NCBI GenBank assembly: GCA_011317545.1
Contig: WUJK01000002.1
Location: 4,650,001-4,714,000 of the forward strand
Source of the DNA: Coniella vitis
Lineage: Eukaryota; Ascomycota; Sordariomycetes; Diaporthales; Schizoparmaceae
Length of the DNA stretch: 64,000 bases
Direction of reading: 5' to 3'
Below the pieces are notes generated by a model. That model was not told the origin of the DNA and ran no database searches. It worked only from the letters and a program-made list of their open reading frames with translations. Shown here piece after piece: positions 51,694 through 63,008 of the stretch (positions are counted from its first letter, which is position 1; every line of letters begins with the position of its first letter). The position numbers were made by a program, and so were the translations under genes.

Positions 51694-52026
51694 AGTTCCT
51701 ATATAATAGCTCTGAAATCGCGTGCGTCTTTTACTGTATAAATGAAAAATTGGGCTCAACCCCTCCCTAGCTATGCCTAAAGCTCCCCGGCCAGGCCTAG
51801 GAACCCGGCTTGCCGCGGGGGTAGAACCGAGAATAAATATATTTTTCACTATATCTCTACTAGAACCCATTTGGCCTTGTATATGTCGCGCCGTTAGCAC
51901 CTATACTATCCTGTGTTGCTGCATTAGTCCAATCAAAGAATTCGCATTCTCCCTGAACTTGGCCATTCAGAATCTATTACTTGCTGTTAGCCCGTATCTT
52001 TAAAAGGTCGCATAAACATCTTTAGT
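51694..52026. other. Intergenic, 3' side of the chitinase gene
   Basis: Normal composition returns immediately. No credible gene; small frames here overlap the presumed 3' untranslated region. Confidence 0.55.
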
Positions 52027-55000
52027 TCAACCCTTGCTCTCAAAAGTGCCGTGTCTCCGAGACTCCTCGCATCGAAACATTCTGATAAAATGCACCTGCG
52101 CATATAGATTCAAAATGCAGTCCTTTTCCACCCGCTAGGGTTGCAAAATGAAAAGCAGCAAAGACACACCACAAGACAAGCAGGAAAAGCAAGGGCAACT
52201 TACAGGCAGGACGGTATTTCTAGTAAGCACTCCAGTAGCCGCGAGATATTGGAGGAAGGCTGAGTCGATAATCCCATAGTCCGTCTGCCAGCCGGGATAT
52301 ACGTATTGGTTATCGCCAGTAGGGCCCCCGTATCCGGGACACTCCAAAAGGGGTGTGCGTCGATTACGTTGTGAGGCTGTGTTGACCGAGTTACCGTCAA
52401 CACGATTTTGCCCATTGATGTACTGCCCATGGAACGCGTTATATGCATAGATACCGAGGTAAGCGTCCTGTCCCTCAATAAATACATGATCGATATGGAA
52501 ATGCATTACGAAAAAGCTGTCCGGTGGCGGGTTATTTGTGAGGGTTGTCCCTCCGAATTCCTGGTAATTAGGGTTGAGGTTTGCGACGTTGTTGCCACTA
52601 CCCAAAAGCCACGCTACCTCGAGGATACCCTGCTGTTGGTTTGTTGGTCCCAAGAAATTGTCTAGTGCGGCGGAACTGTCGCGAATTTGTACTAGTCTGG
52701 TATATTGAAAGGTCAGATCTCCCATTATCACGGCGTTCATCAAGGCTGCGTAGGATGGTTGCTGGCCCGGCCCAAACACAGTCTCGTCGCTACTCGGCGA
52801 TATGGCTCGGAGAGTCTTGACCCGTTGTTGTCGGTTCGTTTTACTTTGCGCGCTGCGCTCGACAAAGGCCGTATGATTGAAGTCGACGTTTCCCAACTTG
52901 ACATTAAGTTTGTGTCTCTTTGTCTCATCGTGGACACGGGGGAGACTTCCACAGCCGGTAGGGTTAACGCTAGTCGGTAGTTGACAGAGTGCGGCTGAAG
53001 TGGTACTTTGGTCATCAATAACATCTCCAACGCTGGCGCCATTGCACATAACTTGTGACGTTAGGCTGACAGGGTCTTGGCCTGGGAAAGCATCGTAATA
53101 GGCCAGGAAGTCGGCAGGACTAGCATTCAGAGTGGACTCGAGGGTATCAATGTAGAGCTGAATCTCAGCTTGAGCGCTCGAAGACTGCCCTCCAGACTTG
53201 AATATGGTTGTGAGTGTCGTAAAGAACTCGAGTTGATTTGCTAGGGACAGGGACGAGCGAGCCTTTAGAAGAGTATTGGCGGCACATGTTGGATTGGCCG
53301 CCCATGCTTGCAGCTGGCTCTGGAAAGCCTGAAGCGAGGGATCGTTCTAATGTAAGCCATGGTTAGTTGCGTCTTGTCACAGTTCAAGGCCAAGAGACAT
53401 GGGAGAACGGCCTTGCTGTCGACTTACAAGAGAAGTGGGCACATCACAACAATACTCTGTCTGGCCAACATCGCACCACGAGGGATCCGTTGCAATAGGA
53501 TACTTGCCCGCCGGACAGCCTCCGGTGCAAGACAGTTGCAAGCTATACCAAGGACGGTTGCGGCCGTACCTAGAGAGAAATTTCGTCAGCAGCTTCACCG
53601 GGACCATGTCTGACAGAAGGACACATTCTCTGATCGACGGAAGCGATATTTAGGAAATCTGGGGTCCACATACCAGCCACATTGGGTATATGGGACGGGA
53701 GGCTCGCAACAAAGCCCTTTATAGCCAGTTGCACAAAACTGTTCACCTCCCGCCCCAGCGATATCCTGCGTGAGTAAGGTCTCTCCAGTTGGACATGAAG
53801 GCGTACCACAAAATGGCGCTGAGCCATGCCACCCACAGTCACCTGCCGCAGCATCTGATGCCGTGCTCTGACAGCAGAGGACTTTGTGGCCGGTCCAACA
53901 TTCATCTCCAGTTCCTGAGAGGTCGGAAGCCACCTCGACCTCGCCATCGTGACATTTTCCATTGCAGAACGGGGCCGTCCCCCTCCAGGTGCAGGAGGGA
54001 ACGTCATTCGATGGGCAACAGTAATTGCGTGATCCAGTGGTACAACCCGTGAAGATTCCAGCATTACTTTTGCCGCTACCGGATGTGGCTGGGCTCGTGT
54101 TATCCGGGCAGTCGGCATTGCATTCTCCCCAGACGCAGCTAGATATAGACGAAATGTCCGTGCTACCGACAGCCAGGCTCCTCGCGACGAGACCAGTCAC
54201 ACCACCAAAGGTGGAGGCAGCTGATCCAGACGAATCGTCAAGCGAGGAAGCCCAGACCAAGAACCCGCCCAGACATCTTGAATCTGCATAGTCGACTTTC
54301 AGTTTGAAGGTGTCTGCATTGTCATACGAGACCCATTGGTTGGTATCCCAAACGGCTTCCATAACGGCAGCCTCTGTGTTTTCTGTTGTAATCGCATTAT
54401 CGCTAGCAATGATGTCTTGGATTTCTGCATATGAAAGGGTGCCAGAGCTTGCAGTACAGGGCCCTGGATCGCCTCCGCCGGTAAAGGGGCAGCCTGCAAC
54501 GGTGCATGATGGGTCTGCGAGGGTAAATGACCGTCTAAAAGTTATTGATTTGGGTGAGCATCCATGAAAATAGCATAAACGGAGCAAATATAGTGGCGGG
54601 ATGCTTGTGAAGACGGGAGGGAGTCGATGCATAGTAACTTTGAGGACTCACCCGTAGAATCCCAACCCCATATTCACTTTGGCAGGATCAATGTTGTTCC
54701 TCCATAGAAGTTGCATTGATTCATCAATCTCGGTGAGATTTGTATGTGATCCCACGACGGCTCCGATCGATGGGTCTGTCGAATCCCACGTTCCATGAAG
54801 ATCATATGTCATGAGGTTGAACCAGTCGACAGAGGGTTCAAGATTGACAATATCAAAGTTTTGCATATACCAGTAGCTGGATGGAAGTGTAATGGATAAG
54901 CCATATGTTTGGCCGCTGGAACTGAGAGTGCTCCGAAGCTTTTTGAGAAAGGTGACATAGTTTGCAAAGTCTTCTGGCTTTCCCGATCGATCAGGAGCCA

Positions 55001-55969
55001 CAGGGTACTCCCTTTACGTTGGGTTGGTACCAGATTGTCAGCCAGAGAGCGGAAGAAGAGAGAGGACGAGTAGCATATGAGAGGACTAAATATACCAGTC
55101 AATATCGACCCCGTCGAATCCATATGTTTACAGGAACGACAAAAGGGAGTCAAAGAAGGCGCTCTGTGCCGAGTCAGAAGCTGCCAAGTCAGAAAAGGTG
55201 GTAGCCGTAGGCTGGTCAGCATCATTCATAGACCAGCCGCCAATCGAAATCCACGTCTTGAGCCCCGGGTTAGAGCCTTTGAGAGCAGTGAACCGAGAGT
55301 ATAGAGGAACATCAGTTTCCTGCATAGGCGCTATCGCGAAGCTCGCAGGGTCGATCATGGCAAAAGCAAAGTTGAGATGCGTATAGGCACCCGTAGGAAT
55401 ACCTTCCGGAAACACTAATGTAACGGTCAGTCGCCCGTCTTTTTTCTCAAATCGTGTAACGACAGGCTACATTTGATACTCACTCTGATCACAGCTTCTG
55501 GTTATGGACCAGCCTTCATAGTAGCCAACACTACGTCCATCCGACGCACTGGTGCCCGTACAGGAAGGCGAGGTGACTTTCTCCGTCCCACAAAAGTCAG
55601 AGGTTGTGCCGCAGAAGCCGTATTGCGAGCAGCAGACGTTAAGCGGACAGCTCTCTGCATTCGACCATTCTGCACCCCATCCGGGATCGCAGTCCGACTT
55701 TTGATCACATGATGAGGTGCAGTTGCCAGCACCGCAAAACGTAGGTCCCAGACCACAGACACCTGTATTGCTACAGCAGCCTATTGCGCATGGTACGGTA
55801 GACGAACTGTGTAAAGGTCGTCAGTGATATAGCACAGCACATTGTATATAAGGAAACTTTCAGGATAGCATGTTCACCAGGTATATTGGGCCGACACAAC
55901 TGCTAGGGCTACCGTATAGAGTAGAACAAGAGTGGTTCGTATGGAATGTCGCAAGCCTAAACTAGTCAT
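52027..55969 (-). CDS. Secreted CBM18-GH18 chitinase (subgroup C type), interrupted by one in-frame stop
   Basis: Eight exons fit without phase conflict: 55969-55878, 55806-55484, 55414-55096, 55011-54652, 54534-53674, 53569-53428, 53346-52204, 52134-52027 (1116 codons with stop). Order: signal peptide (residues 1-27), hevein-type CBM18 chitin-binding cysteine motifs (about 31-105), and a GH18 TIM barrel from GRSVGYYEGWS (about 125) with SIGGWS. The catalytic DGVDIDWE is at about 239-246, its Trp codon split by intron 55012-55095. MTYDLHGTWD follows, and the barrel ends at GLGFYGR (about 365). Then come cysteine-rich modules (450-700) and a long C-terminal region typical of fungal chitinases related to killer-toxin subunits. 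The frame has TAA at 55128-55130, codon 234, five codons before the catalytic motif. An alternative donor (GTAAAC at 55131) would skip the stop in frame but delete DGVDID. Either way catalytic activity is doubtful. The last exon is less certain; without that splice the frame ends at 52135. Confidence 0.8.
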
Positions 55970-56665
55970 GATTACTTCACGTAAAAAGCGTGGTTGAATG
56001 TGAGTAACCTAGGCTTGGGGCTGCTTGTCGTAAGAGGTGGTAAAAAAGAGTGTACTGGGAGGATGGAATAGGAAAGATAATATTCTTTAAAAAAAAAGAA
56101 GATTGGAAAGTAACGAGTTCTTCTATCACCTGGTGATAATGCTTGACAAATACATCAACTATCGGGAGTAAGCCGGGCATACTTCTTCCGTCGCAATCAT
56201 CACAACGCTCTCGTGAACCGGCACATGGTCCTGTGCGCGAGATCTGAACATTATCCAGGGGCCGAAGGCCTTCCGATAAAAGGAACCGCGATAAATCTTC
56301 CACTTACAGACACAGCCTGCCGCAATATTGATGACATGCAGGCGATACTATTGACTCTATGAATCCTTACAGCAGTAAAGTAAGCTTGATTGCAACCATA
56401 TCCTTTATGCAGGTAAGATGAAGGCTGATCGGCCGCAAGTCACAAGCCGCCCCCTCGGCCATATATGCAAGAAAGGAGGCCAAAGCGCCCGGAGCGGGTT
56501 CAAACGCGAGCCGAGCCAGCGATGATGCCGACAAAGACTTGATGGCAGATTCTGGGCTGGAACTTCCTCATTTCTAGGAGGATGAATCCTGTCTCTCTGT
56601 TTCCCATCTGTCTTGACTTTTTGAGTTTTCACGTCTCCTATTGCTCAACAGCCAGAACTCCAACC
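55970..56665. promoter_or_regulatory. Shared divergent promoter of chitinase and LysM gene
   Basis: About 700 bp separate the two start codons. It includes a run of A at 56090-56099. I see no clear TATA box or named transcription-factor site. Small ORFs here (for example 55977-56303 on the minus strand) show no protein features. Confidence 0.5.
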
Positions 56666-58625
56666 ATGGCAAGCTTCTCTCTTTACCATGTTATAATCGT
56701 TCTCGCTCTGATCACGAAGCGTTGTCATTCGCAGATCAACGTCTACCCGAGTGACCTTGATCCGTCGCCCATTAATCTGTCTGCGTCGTGTATCACTGCG
56801 ATTAATGCCACCATCGACTGCGATTCTTCCATCGTTCCTCTGGCCTCCCAGGACTACTATGGCAGCTTTAGTAACGCCAGCCTGCAAGACTCCATCTGTG
56901 CTAGCAGCTGCGGCTCTGCCCTTGCAGACTACCGCGAAAATGTCCTCACGATATGCGGCACCAGCACAGAAATGCAGACTGGATACCCGGTGACGTATAC
57001 CGGGGACCTGATCTGGAGTTATTACAACTTGACCTGTCTTACTGATACGGCTACGGGTGAATACTGTACCGACTATATCAGCACCGTGAACGCGTCCATC
57101 TCAACGGACACGTCCATAAGCAGCCTTGATAGTACGGTTCTCTGTTCCCCATGCATGCTTGATTTCTTCCAGAACCGCCAGAGCACCGCCTTCTCGGGCT
57201 ACTCGGCCTCCTCCGCTGTTACGTGGGCATCGATTCAAGCCCTTTGCGGCGTCTCTTACCCGACCGAAGTCCAACCGCCCGCAGCGACACCGACGTCCCT
57301 CAGTGGCTATGCCACGGCGGCTGCGTCGATCTCCTGTCTGACTGGCAAGACCTATACCGTCGCCAGTGGCGACACGTGCGCCGCTATTGCTCACGCCAAC
57401 AGTGTGGCAGCGGGAACGCTTATTACCCTCAACCAGATTCTGCCTGGGTGCACAGATATAGAGGTTGGCCAGAGCCTGTGCCTCCCGCAGACTTGCACGA
57501 CGTATACTGTCGCAAGTGGCGACACGTGCTTCGGTATTGCCTCGGCCGCGGGCATCTCGGTCCTGGCGTTCCTGAGCTGGAATCCCAGTATTAACAGCGC
57601 ATGCACTAATTTGCTCGCCGGGTACGACGTCTGCACGAGCCTTCCGGGTGGAGTCATTTGGAATGGGACGACAATTGCAGGCATCACGCCAACAGCAACG
57701 GCTCTATACGCCACCACGACCGTGATGCCTGCTGGACCGACGGCGTCGGGGACTACGCTGGACTGTGGCAAGTATTATCAAATTTTGCCGGGGGATATCT
57801 GCCAACTTGTGGCGCTTAACAACACTATATCTGTGGCCATGTTCGAGGCCATCAACCCGAGTGTTGATGAAGCCTGCGATAACTTAGTACCCGGTCTCTA
57901 TTACTGCGTGTTTCCCACTGCAGATTGGAACAGTACCGACTCAGGTGCAAATACCACAGGCAGCTCCACTACTGTGGCGGCACCAGCGCCAACGACGACA
58001 GGTGAGGGGATACATATATATATTCATTCATGCTAGTCAGTTTACAGAAAAGCTCGCTAACCGTTACTTATAGGAGCCACATCTTCCTGCTATAGGTGGT
58101 ATATCATAGAGAGTGGGGATTACTGCTACCTGCTGGAGCAAAGCTTTGATGTGACTCTGGAGCAGCTGCAACAGTGGAACCCAGCCCTTGACGCGGCCTG
58201 CGACAACCTCATTATCGGTGACGCGTATTGTGTCTCGGGCCCGTTAACGTCAGCGTCAGCATCAAGTACCACCACCACCACTACCCAGACCACAGTTGCA
58301 CCTCCTGGGCCCACGCTCAGCGGTTAGTCCATGCCTTCCCAGCCCACCCACTCCGTCCCTCGTCCGAGTTATGCATCTCTACCTACGTAGAGCGAGGCAC
58401 TTTAGTATACTTGGGGGGTATTAAAACTGACGTCTGCCGAAATCTCTAGGGACCACGTCATCATGTTATGAGTGGCACATTGTCATCAGCGGTGACTACT
58501 GCAGCCTTCTTCAGGATGACTATGGAATTACATTTGCTCAACTGCAGGCATGGAACACAGACCTCGACAGTGCGTGCGATAACCTAGAGCTTGGAGAGGC
58601 ATATTGTGTCCGTGGAACGAGTTAA
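56666..58625 (+). CDS. Secreted protein with five LysM domains
   Basis: Exons 56666-58001, 58074-58322 and 58450-58625 give 586 residues, with matching phases (donors GTGAGG and GTTAGT). A signal peptide (MASFSLYHVIIVLALITKRC) supports the start at 56666 rather than the in-frame ATG at 56582. A Cys-rich N-terminal domain spans about 30-215. Five LysM modules lie at about 224-278, 279-331, 365-418, 450-500 and 533-586. They share cores such as YTVASGDTC, LxxWNP, ACDNL and YCV. LysM modules bind chitin oligomers; secreted fungal forms protect hyphal walls or mask chitin from hosts and competitors. Ser/Thr linkers between modules are probably O-glycosylated. No catalytic domain. It is divergent from the chitinase and convergent with the ankyrin gene. 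No RIP stops. Confidence 0.88.
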
Positions 58626-58822
58626 TAGCATCCGGGAAAACCCAATTTTGTACTATACTAAATAGAGTACAAGCCTTGTATTCTGCCTTTTGTACTGTTT
58701 TTCTAGACTCGTCCGTCCTTTTTGTGAACCTATCTTGCGTTATCTCCCAAGATCTTAATAATGGTAGATCGACTGCATAATCAAAAGCGCCTTGACTACT
58801 TTCCTGCCTCAAGGTTCCGCAC

Positions 58823-60415
58823 TTATTGCACAGTCCGATTGCTCTTAGCATCCTCTCCAGCGTCAAGTAAATCCTTTGCCGTAAACCCCCACGAATTGCG
58901 AATGGAACTCCATGCTTGAATGCCACCAGGATGGCGCCTAATCTCCAAGAGTAAGGGCTGATCAGGATTGCTGATGCACGCGAGATAATGCATGGGCGTA
59001 TTGCCATGAACATCTTGTTGAGTAAGCACCTCCTCCGCCGATAAGCGCTGCAAGAGGTACCGTATAACCTCGCCCTGCGCAGCTCTCTGTGACCAGGGAG
59101 TATCGTGGGAGGCCGGGCTCCGGTTGGATGATTGATCCCCTCTCTGTCCGCCTCTGCACAGGCCACGGCTCCGGGACCCCCGACCTCTGGTTGTTGAGCG
59201 AACAGGGAGCTCCTTGGGCCGCCATTCAGTATCCAGAATATTAAACTCGTGGATAGAACTTTTGACAGCTTGGACTTGCAGATCAATCATGCTGTCGTCA
59301 AGCGGAAGGCTCGCCACATGGAGGAGCGTGTGGCCCAATGCAGTATTTGGGATATCGCGGAGCTTTTCCTCCCCGCCCAATGCTGCCATAACGTGTTGGA
59401 CAAGCGCCATATCAAGCGTCGCCACCGCAAAATGGACAAGGTGGCATCGAAAGACGGGAGTAGTAACCGTTAAATCGCCCTTCTGGCACATCATCTCAAA
59501 CCCAGCAGTCCAGCGCGTCGAGACCGCATACATGAACGCATTCCAGCTGCGCGTGACCAGAGCCTCTGGAAAGTGATGCGGCTTGTGTCCACGAGTAAGG
59601 AGGAAATCAAGCATTGTGATATCCCGCTGCTGTATAGCTATCCATAGGGGAGGCTCAACAGCCCACCTGGAAGGGCTATCCACGGAATCGAGAACATGAC
59701 CCTCGCCTCTATGGGCTCTCCATGCAGACTCGTCCGCGCCGTATCGGAGGAGAAGACCATAAAGCTCCTTGTTCTGCACAGCGACCGCAGCTGCAAGTGA
59801 CGAAGACGGGTTGTTTGTCGGCCAGTGCACCATAGGAAAGTCGGGTTCCGCCCAGAAGCGTGCCCGTGACTGCCGACGTTGCTGCAATTCGGCTTCGCTT
59901 AAAGGCATAGCTTGGTCAATATATAACGCTGTATAGCCACGAGCCTTTACGGACTCCAGTGCCTCCACGCGCCCTCGCAGATAGCAGCCTCCCGTGATGG
60001 TAGTCGCGGGGTCCCTGCCCCGAACGAAGCGAGTACTAGCCGCAAGGTAGCATTCGTCTGGGAAGCCGTTGGGATTCGCGCCATGCTGGAGTAGCAACTC
60101 AACATGTTGGGGAAGACGGGCGTTAATCGCATTAGTAAGGGCGCTCTCCCACGGGCCGTGGAGCGGGCCAACTATGAAGTTGGCCGGTGGGAAGCCGTGG
60201 CGAAGGAGACCGCGGAGGATGCGGATATCGGACATGCAGGCGGCGCGCTGCACTGGACCAGGAACATCTACATCTTCCTGGACGCCGGTGGACTCGTTGC
60301 CAGGGTCTGGTCCGTTTGGGTTGCGGGAAGGTAGCGTTGCTAGTACTTGTGCTGAGGGCACGTAATCAATATCCGGGTCATCTCCTTCCGGGGAGTTAAG
60401 CTCTGGGCCGATCAT
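58823..60415 (-). CDS. Ankyrin-repeat protein
   Basis: Single-exon 530-residue frame with normal codon use and no stops. Ankyrin-type units are visible: LLRHGFPPANFI (about 68-80), ALTNAINARLPQHVELLLQH (about 91-110) then GANPNG, LYGLLLRYGADESA, LWIAIQQRDITMLDFLLTRG, and near the C-terminus DVHGNTPMHYLA (about 470). An Arg/Gly/Ser-rich insert (about 400-430) separates the last unit. Ankyrin repeats mediate protein contacts; no enzyme domain is present, so the role is unknown. The start is the first ATG. It ends about 200 bp from the LysM stop. Ankyrin genes are often near chitinase/LysM loci in fungi, but a functional link is inference only. Confidence 0.82.
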   Translation of the reverse strand: MIGPELNSPEGDDPDIDYVPSAQVLATLPSRNPNGPDPGNESTGVQEDVDVPGPVQRAACMSDIRILRGLLRHGFPPANFIVGPLHGPWESALTNAINARLPQHVELLLQHGANPNGFPDECYLAASTRFVRGRDPATTITGGCYLRGRVEALESVKARGYTALYIDQAMPLSEAELQQRRQSRARFWAEPDFPMVHWPTNNPSSSLAAAVAVQNKELYGLLLRYGADESAWRAHRGEGHVLDSVDSPSRWAVEPPLWIAIQQRDITMLDFLLTRGHKPHHFPEALVTRSWNAFMYAVSTRWTAGFEMMCQKGDLTVTTPVFRCHLVHFAVATLDMALVQHVMAALGGEEKLRDIPNTALGHTLLHVASLPLDDSMIDLQVQAVKSSIHEFNILDTEWRPKELPVRSTTRGRGSRSRGLCRGGQRGDQSSNRSPASHDTPWSQRAAQGEVIRYLLQRLSAEEVLTQQDVHGNTPMHYLACISNPDQPLLLEIRRHPGGIQAWSSIRNSWGFTAKDLLDAGEDAKSNRTVQ

Positions 60416-60631
60416 TAGGTATAGCTCGACTACGTGCGTATAGTAAGTAGGTAATGGAGAAGGTATAGTATATAGTGCTGTTGCCTAAATAATATGCGTC
60501 CGTAGGGAAGAAGCAAAGCACGTTTCGCGGGGTCGCGATTTATAATAAGGTTAGATTACCTAAGAGCGTAGTTAATAGTACGACGCAAGCGGTTAAAAGG
60601 TACTACTATATAGTAAAGGGTTTTAGTATAA
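60416..60631. other. Upstream region of ankyrin gene, AT-rich boundary
   Basis: Composition turns AT-rich here; no ORF or repeat of the retrotransposon families is recognised before the microsatellite. Confidence 0.5.
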
Positions 60632-60848
<217 letters not shown>

Positions 60849-60850
<2 letters not shown>

Positions 60851-60945
60851 GCCGGAATACGTAAGCTAGTATATATTTACGGAAGTATTTCGATATACTA
60901 CGCCGGTATATATATTATTATATTAGGTTATATTATAATATAAAC
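60849..60945. other. Short AT-rich spacer
   Basis: RIP-like composition, no feature recognised. Confidence 0.4.
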
Positions 60946-61427
60946 TATAATAATCCTTGCCTAAATCCCTGATTCTAGAAGTACCTATAAGTTATATATT
61001 AGCAGGTAGGGAAGTATTACCTTTAAGTCTTTATATATTATCGAGTAATATTAAGTATTATAAGTAATTAAGAGGGATTACCCTATTATATAAAATAATA
61101 CTTAGATTTATAACTAAAGACTATAAGGAAACTATCTAATATTAAGCTATAAACTTCTATCCTTATATCCTTTTATTATTAACTATTATTCCCTAAATAG
61201 TATTTTAGATTAATAATATCGCTTATTAATTATTACGGTCTAAGTTAATAGAGTTATAATACGGTCCTTATAATCCACCCTTATCCTATATAACCCTAAC
61301 CCTAGTTATATTTTCTAATATAACTTTATTATATAAGAGATCCTTATCGGTTTATTAAGGTTCCGATTTACTAGTATATAGTTACGCTAGCCTATTCCTA
61401 TAACCTATATATTCGTAGGTTATAATA
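60946..61427 (-). repeat. Family I 3' LTR, module type 5 (482 bp)
   Basis: Starts TATAATAATCC and ends GGTTATAATA. Module as at 16719-17199. Lower LTR of a reverse element whose body continues to 62552. Confidence 0.88.
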
Positions 61428-61528
61428 TTATCTCCCTTTTATCGGTTTTTATCCCTAAAAACCTATAATATTTCCGTAAGTAATCCTACCTAATATTCTT
61501 ACTTCGGATTATATCTTCCTAATTCGTT

Positions 61529-62128
61529 ATATCGTCGAGAATTAATAAAGTTCGTTATAAAAAGATTAAATAAACTTCTTCCCTTTAGTTATCCGTATTA
61601 GATCGTTATTCTAAGATACCTTCCTATTCTTCTTACTAATCCCGTTAAGTTCCTTATTTAGCCTCCGAAGAAGATTCTTCTCGCTATTCGGAATATATTC
61701 GCTATAAGCGGGGGAATTATAATATATAGGGCTTAACTCCTATATAGATATAAAAAATTACCTATTAATATTCGCTAGCTAAAGCGGCCCTTAATATTAT
61801 TAAGGAAGAGCTTAAATAGGCTATAGCGAAAGTACGCCTATTATATAAGGAGTATTATATATAGGCTAATAAGATAATATATATTATCCGTTATAGTTTA
61901 GATATAATCGAGGAATTAGATTATATTAAAGCGAAGGAGTTAGAGAAGAAGCGTTTAGCCGCTAAAGCTATAAGGCGTCCTATAGAGTTAGCCGTTCCCG
62001 AAGGCCTATTACTTAAGGGTTTTATAACTATTATATTAAAGGATTTTAATTAATTTAGTTTTTCTCTATTATCTCTATCTAATTTCCTTATTAGTAATTT
62101 ATAGGGTACCGGGGCTTTTAGTTTATAA
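61529..62128 (+). pseudogene. Chromovirus antisense accessory ORF, class gamma copy 1
   Basis: 600 bp, one frame from a degraded start (ATA, then Ser-Ser-Arg-Ile) to TAA at 62126-62128 with RIP-type stops only. SSRYSEYIRYKRG matches the Tyr/Arg block of beta; an EELDYIKAKELEKKRLAA segment and the C-terminal LSNFLISNL block are shared with beta. Function unknown. Confidence 0.62.
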
Positions 62129-62216
62129 TTTTAATTTCTTTAAGGTTATTACTAATAATCCTTAATAAGGGGTCTAATTACTCCTATAAGTAGCTATTAT
62201 AATTAAAGATATAAGT

Positions 62217-62288
62217 AATCTTATAGCTTAGTAGTTAGAGTTCCTAGTTTCTTACTAGGAGGTCCGGGGTTCGATTCCTTATAATACT
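62217..62288 (+). ncRNA. tRNA-like element (72 nt), copy 5
   Basis: Same body as the other copies (TAGCTTAGTAGTTAGAG; loop TTTCTTA; GGTTCGATTCC). Acceptor halves unpaired. Confidence 0.55.
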
Positions 62289-62299
62289 TTCTCTATCCG

Positions 62300-62552
62300 A
62301 GGCTATAATAATTTTTTTATTTTCGTATTCTTTAATAAGGTCTAGGTATATATTCTTTAGTAGTTCCTAAGTATTTTCCGAATTATTATAATCTTTCTAT
62401 TTAATAAGGTATTATTTTCCGTATCTATATTTATATAAGTTAAGAATTTATTTAACTTCGTATTATACTTATTCTAGTTCGATAATATCTATATTATATA
62501 AGAGTTCTACGTTTATTAGTATTAGTTCTAGGAGTAAAATATAGAAAACTAG
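62300..62552 (-). pseudogene. Chromodomain end of pol, reverse element, truncated by element H
   Basis: Matches the start of the B and alpha-element pol 3' ends (62330-62470 is chromodomain). The remainder is displaced beyond the window by element H. Confidence 0.7.
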
Positions 62553-63008
62553 TGTTATGACCCATGAACATGCAGGTCATAGGAACAGGCCAGCGCAACT
62601 ATATGCCAGCAAATCGGAACCTTAACGGACCGATGGGGATCTCTTATGTAAGGAATACGGATAATATAATCAGGGTTAGGGAAAAGCCTATAAGAGATTA
62701 CTATTGCCTATCGGATAGTTAATGGGCAACTATAGGCATTAATGGGCTCGGATGGGCCACGTATTGATGAACAGAACAACGGAAGGATATAAGGATAGTG
62801 GATTTCCTAGCTATTAGATAGTTTTCCTTATAGTCTTTAGTTGTGAATCTAAGTATTATTTCATATGATAGGGTAATCCCTCTTGATCACTTGTGATACT
62901 TGATATTGCTCGATAACGTACGAAGACTTAAAGGTAATACTTCCCCACCTGCTAATATATAATTTATAGGTACTTCCAGAATCCGGGATTCAGGCAAGGA
63001 TCATTATA
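62553..63008 (+). repeat. Element H 5' LTR, module type 2 (456 bp), least RIPed
   Basis: Starts with the intact TGTTATGACC and ends GGATCATTATA; retains many CA/TG dinucleotides. This copy shows the ancestral LTR ends best. Confidence 0.92.

Noticed and set aside
51667..52003. Short ORFs on both strands downstream of the chitinase gene
   Set aside because: They overlap each other and an LTR end; no protein signature.
55977..56303. 108-codon minus-strand ORF between chitinase and LysM genes
   Set aside because: No domain or composition of a real protein; it lies in the divergent promoter and has no splice or signal features.
56582..56665. Upstream in-frame ATG extending the LysM protein by 28 residues
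   Set aside because: The second Met begins a clean secretion signal; the extension would bury it.
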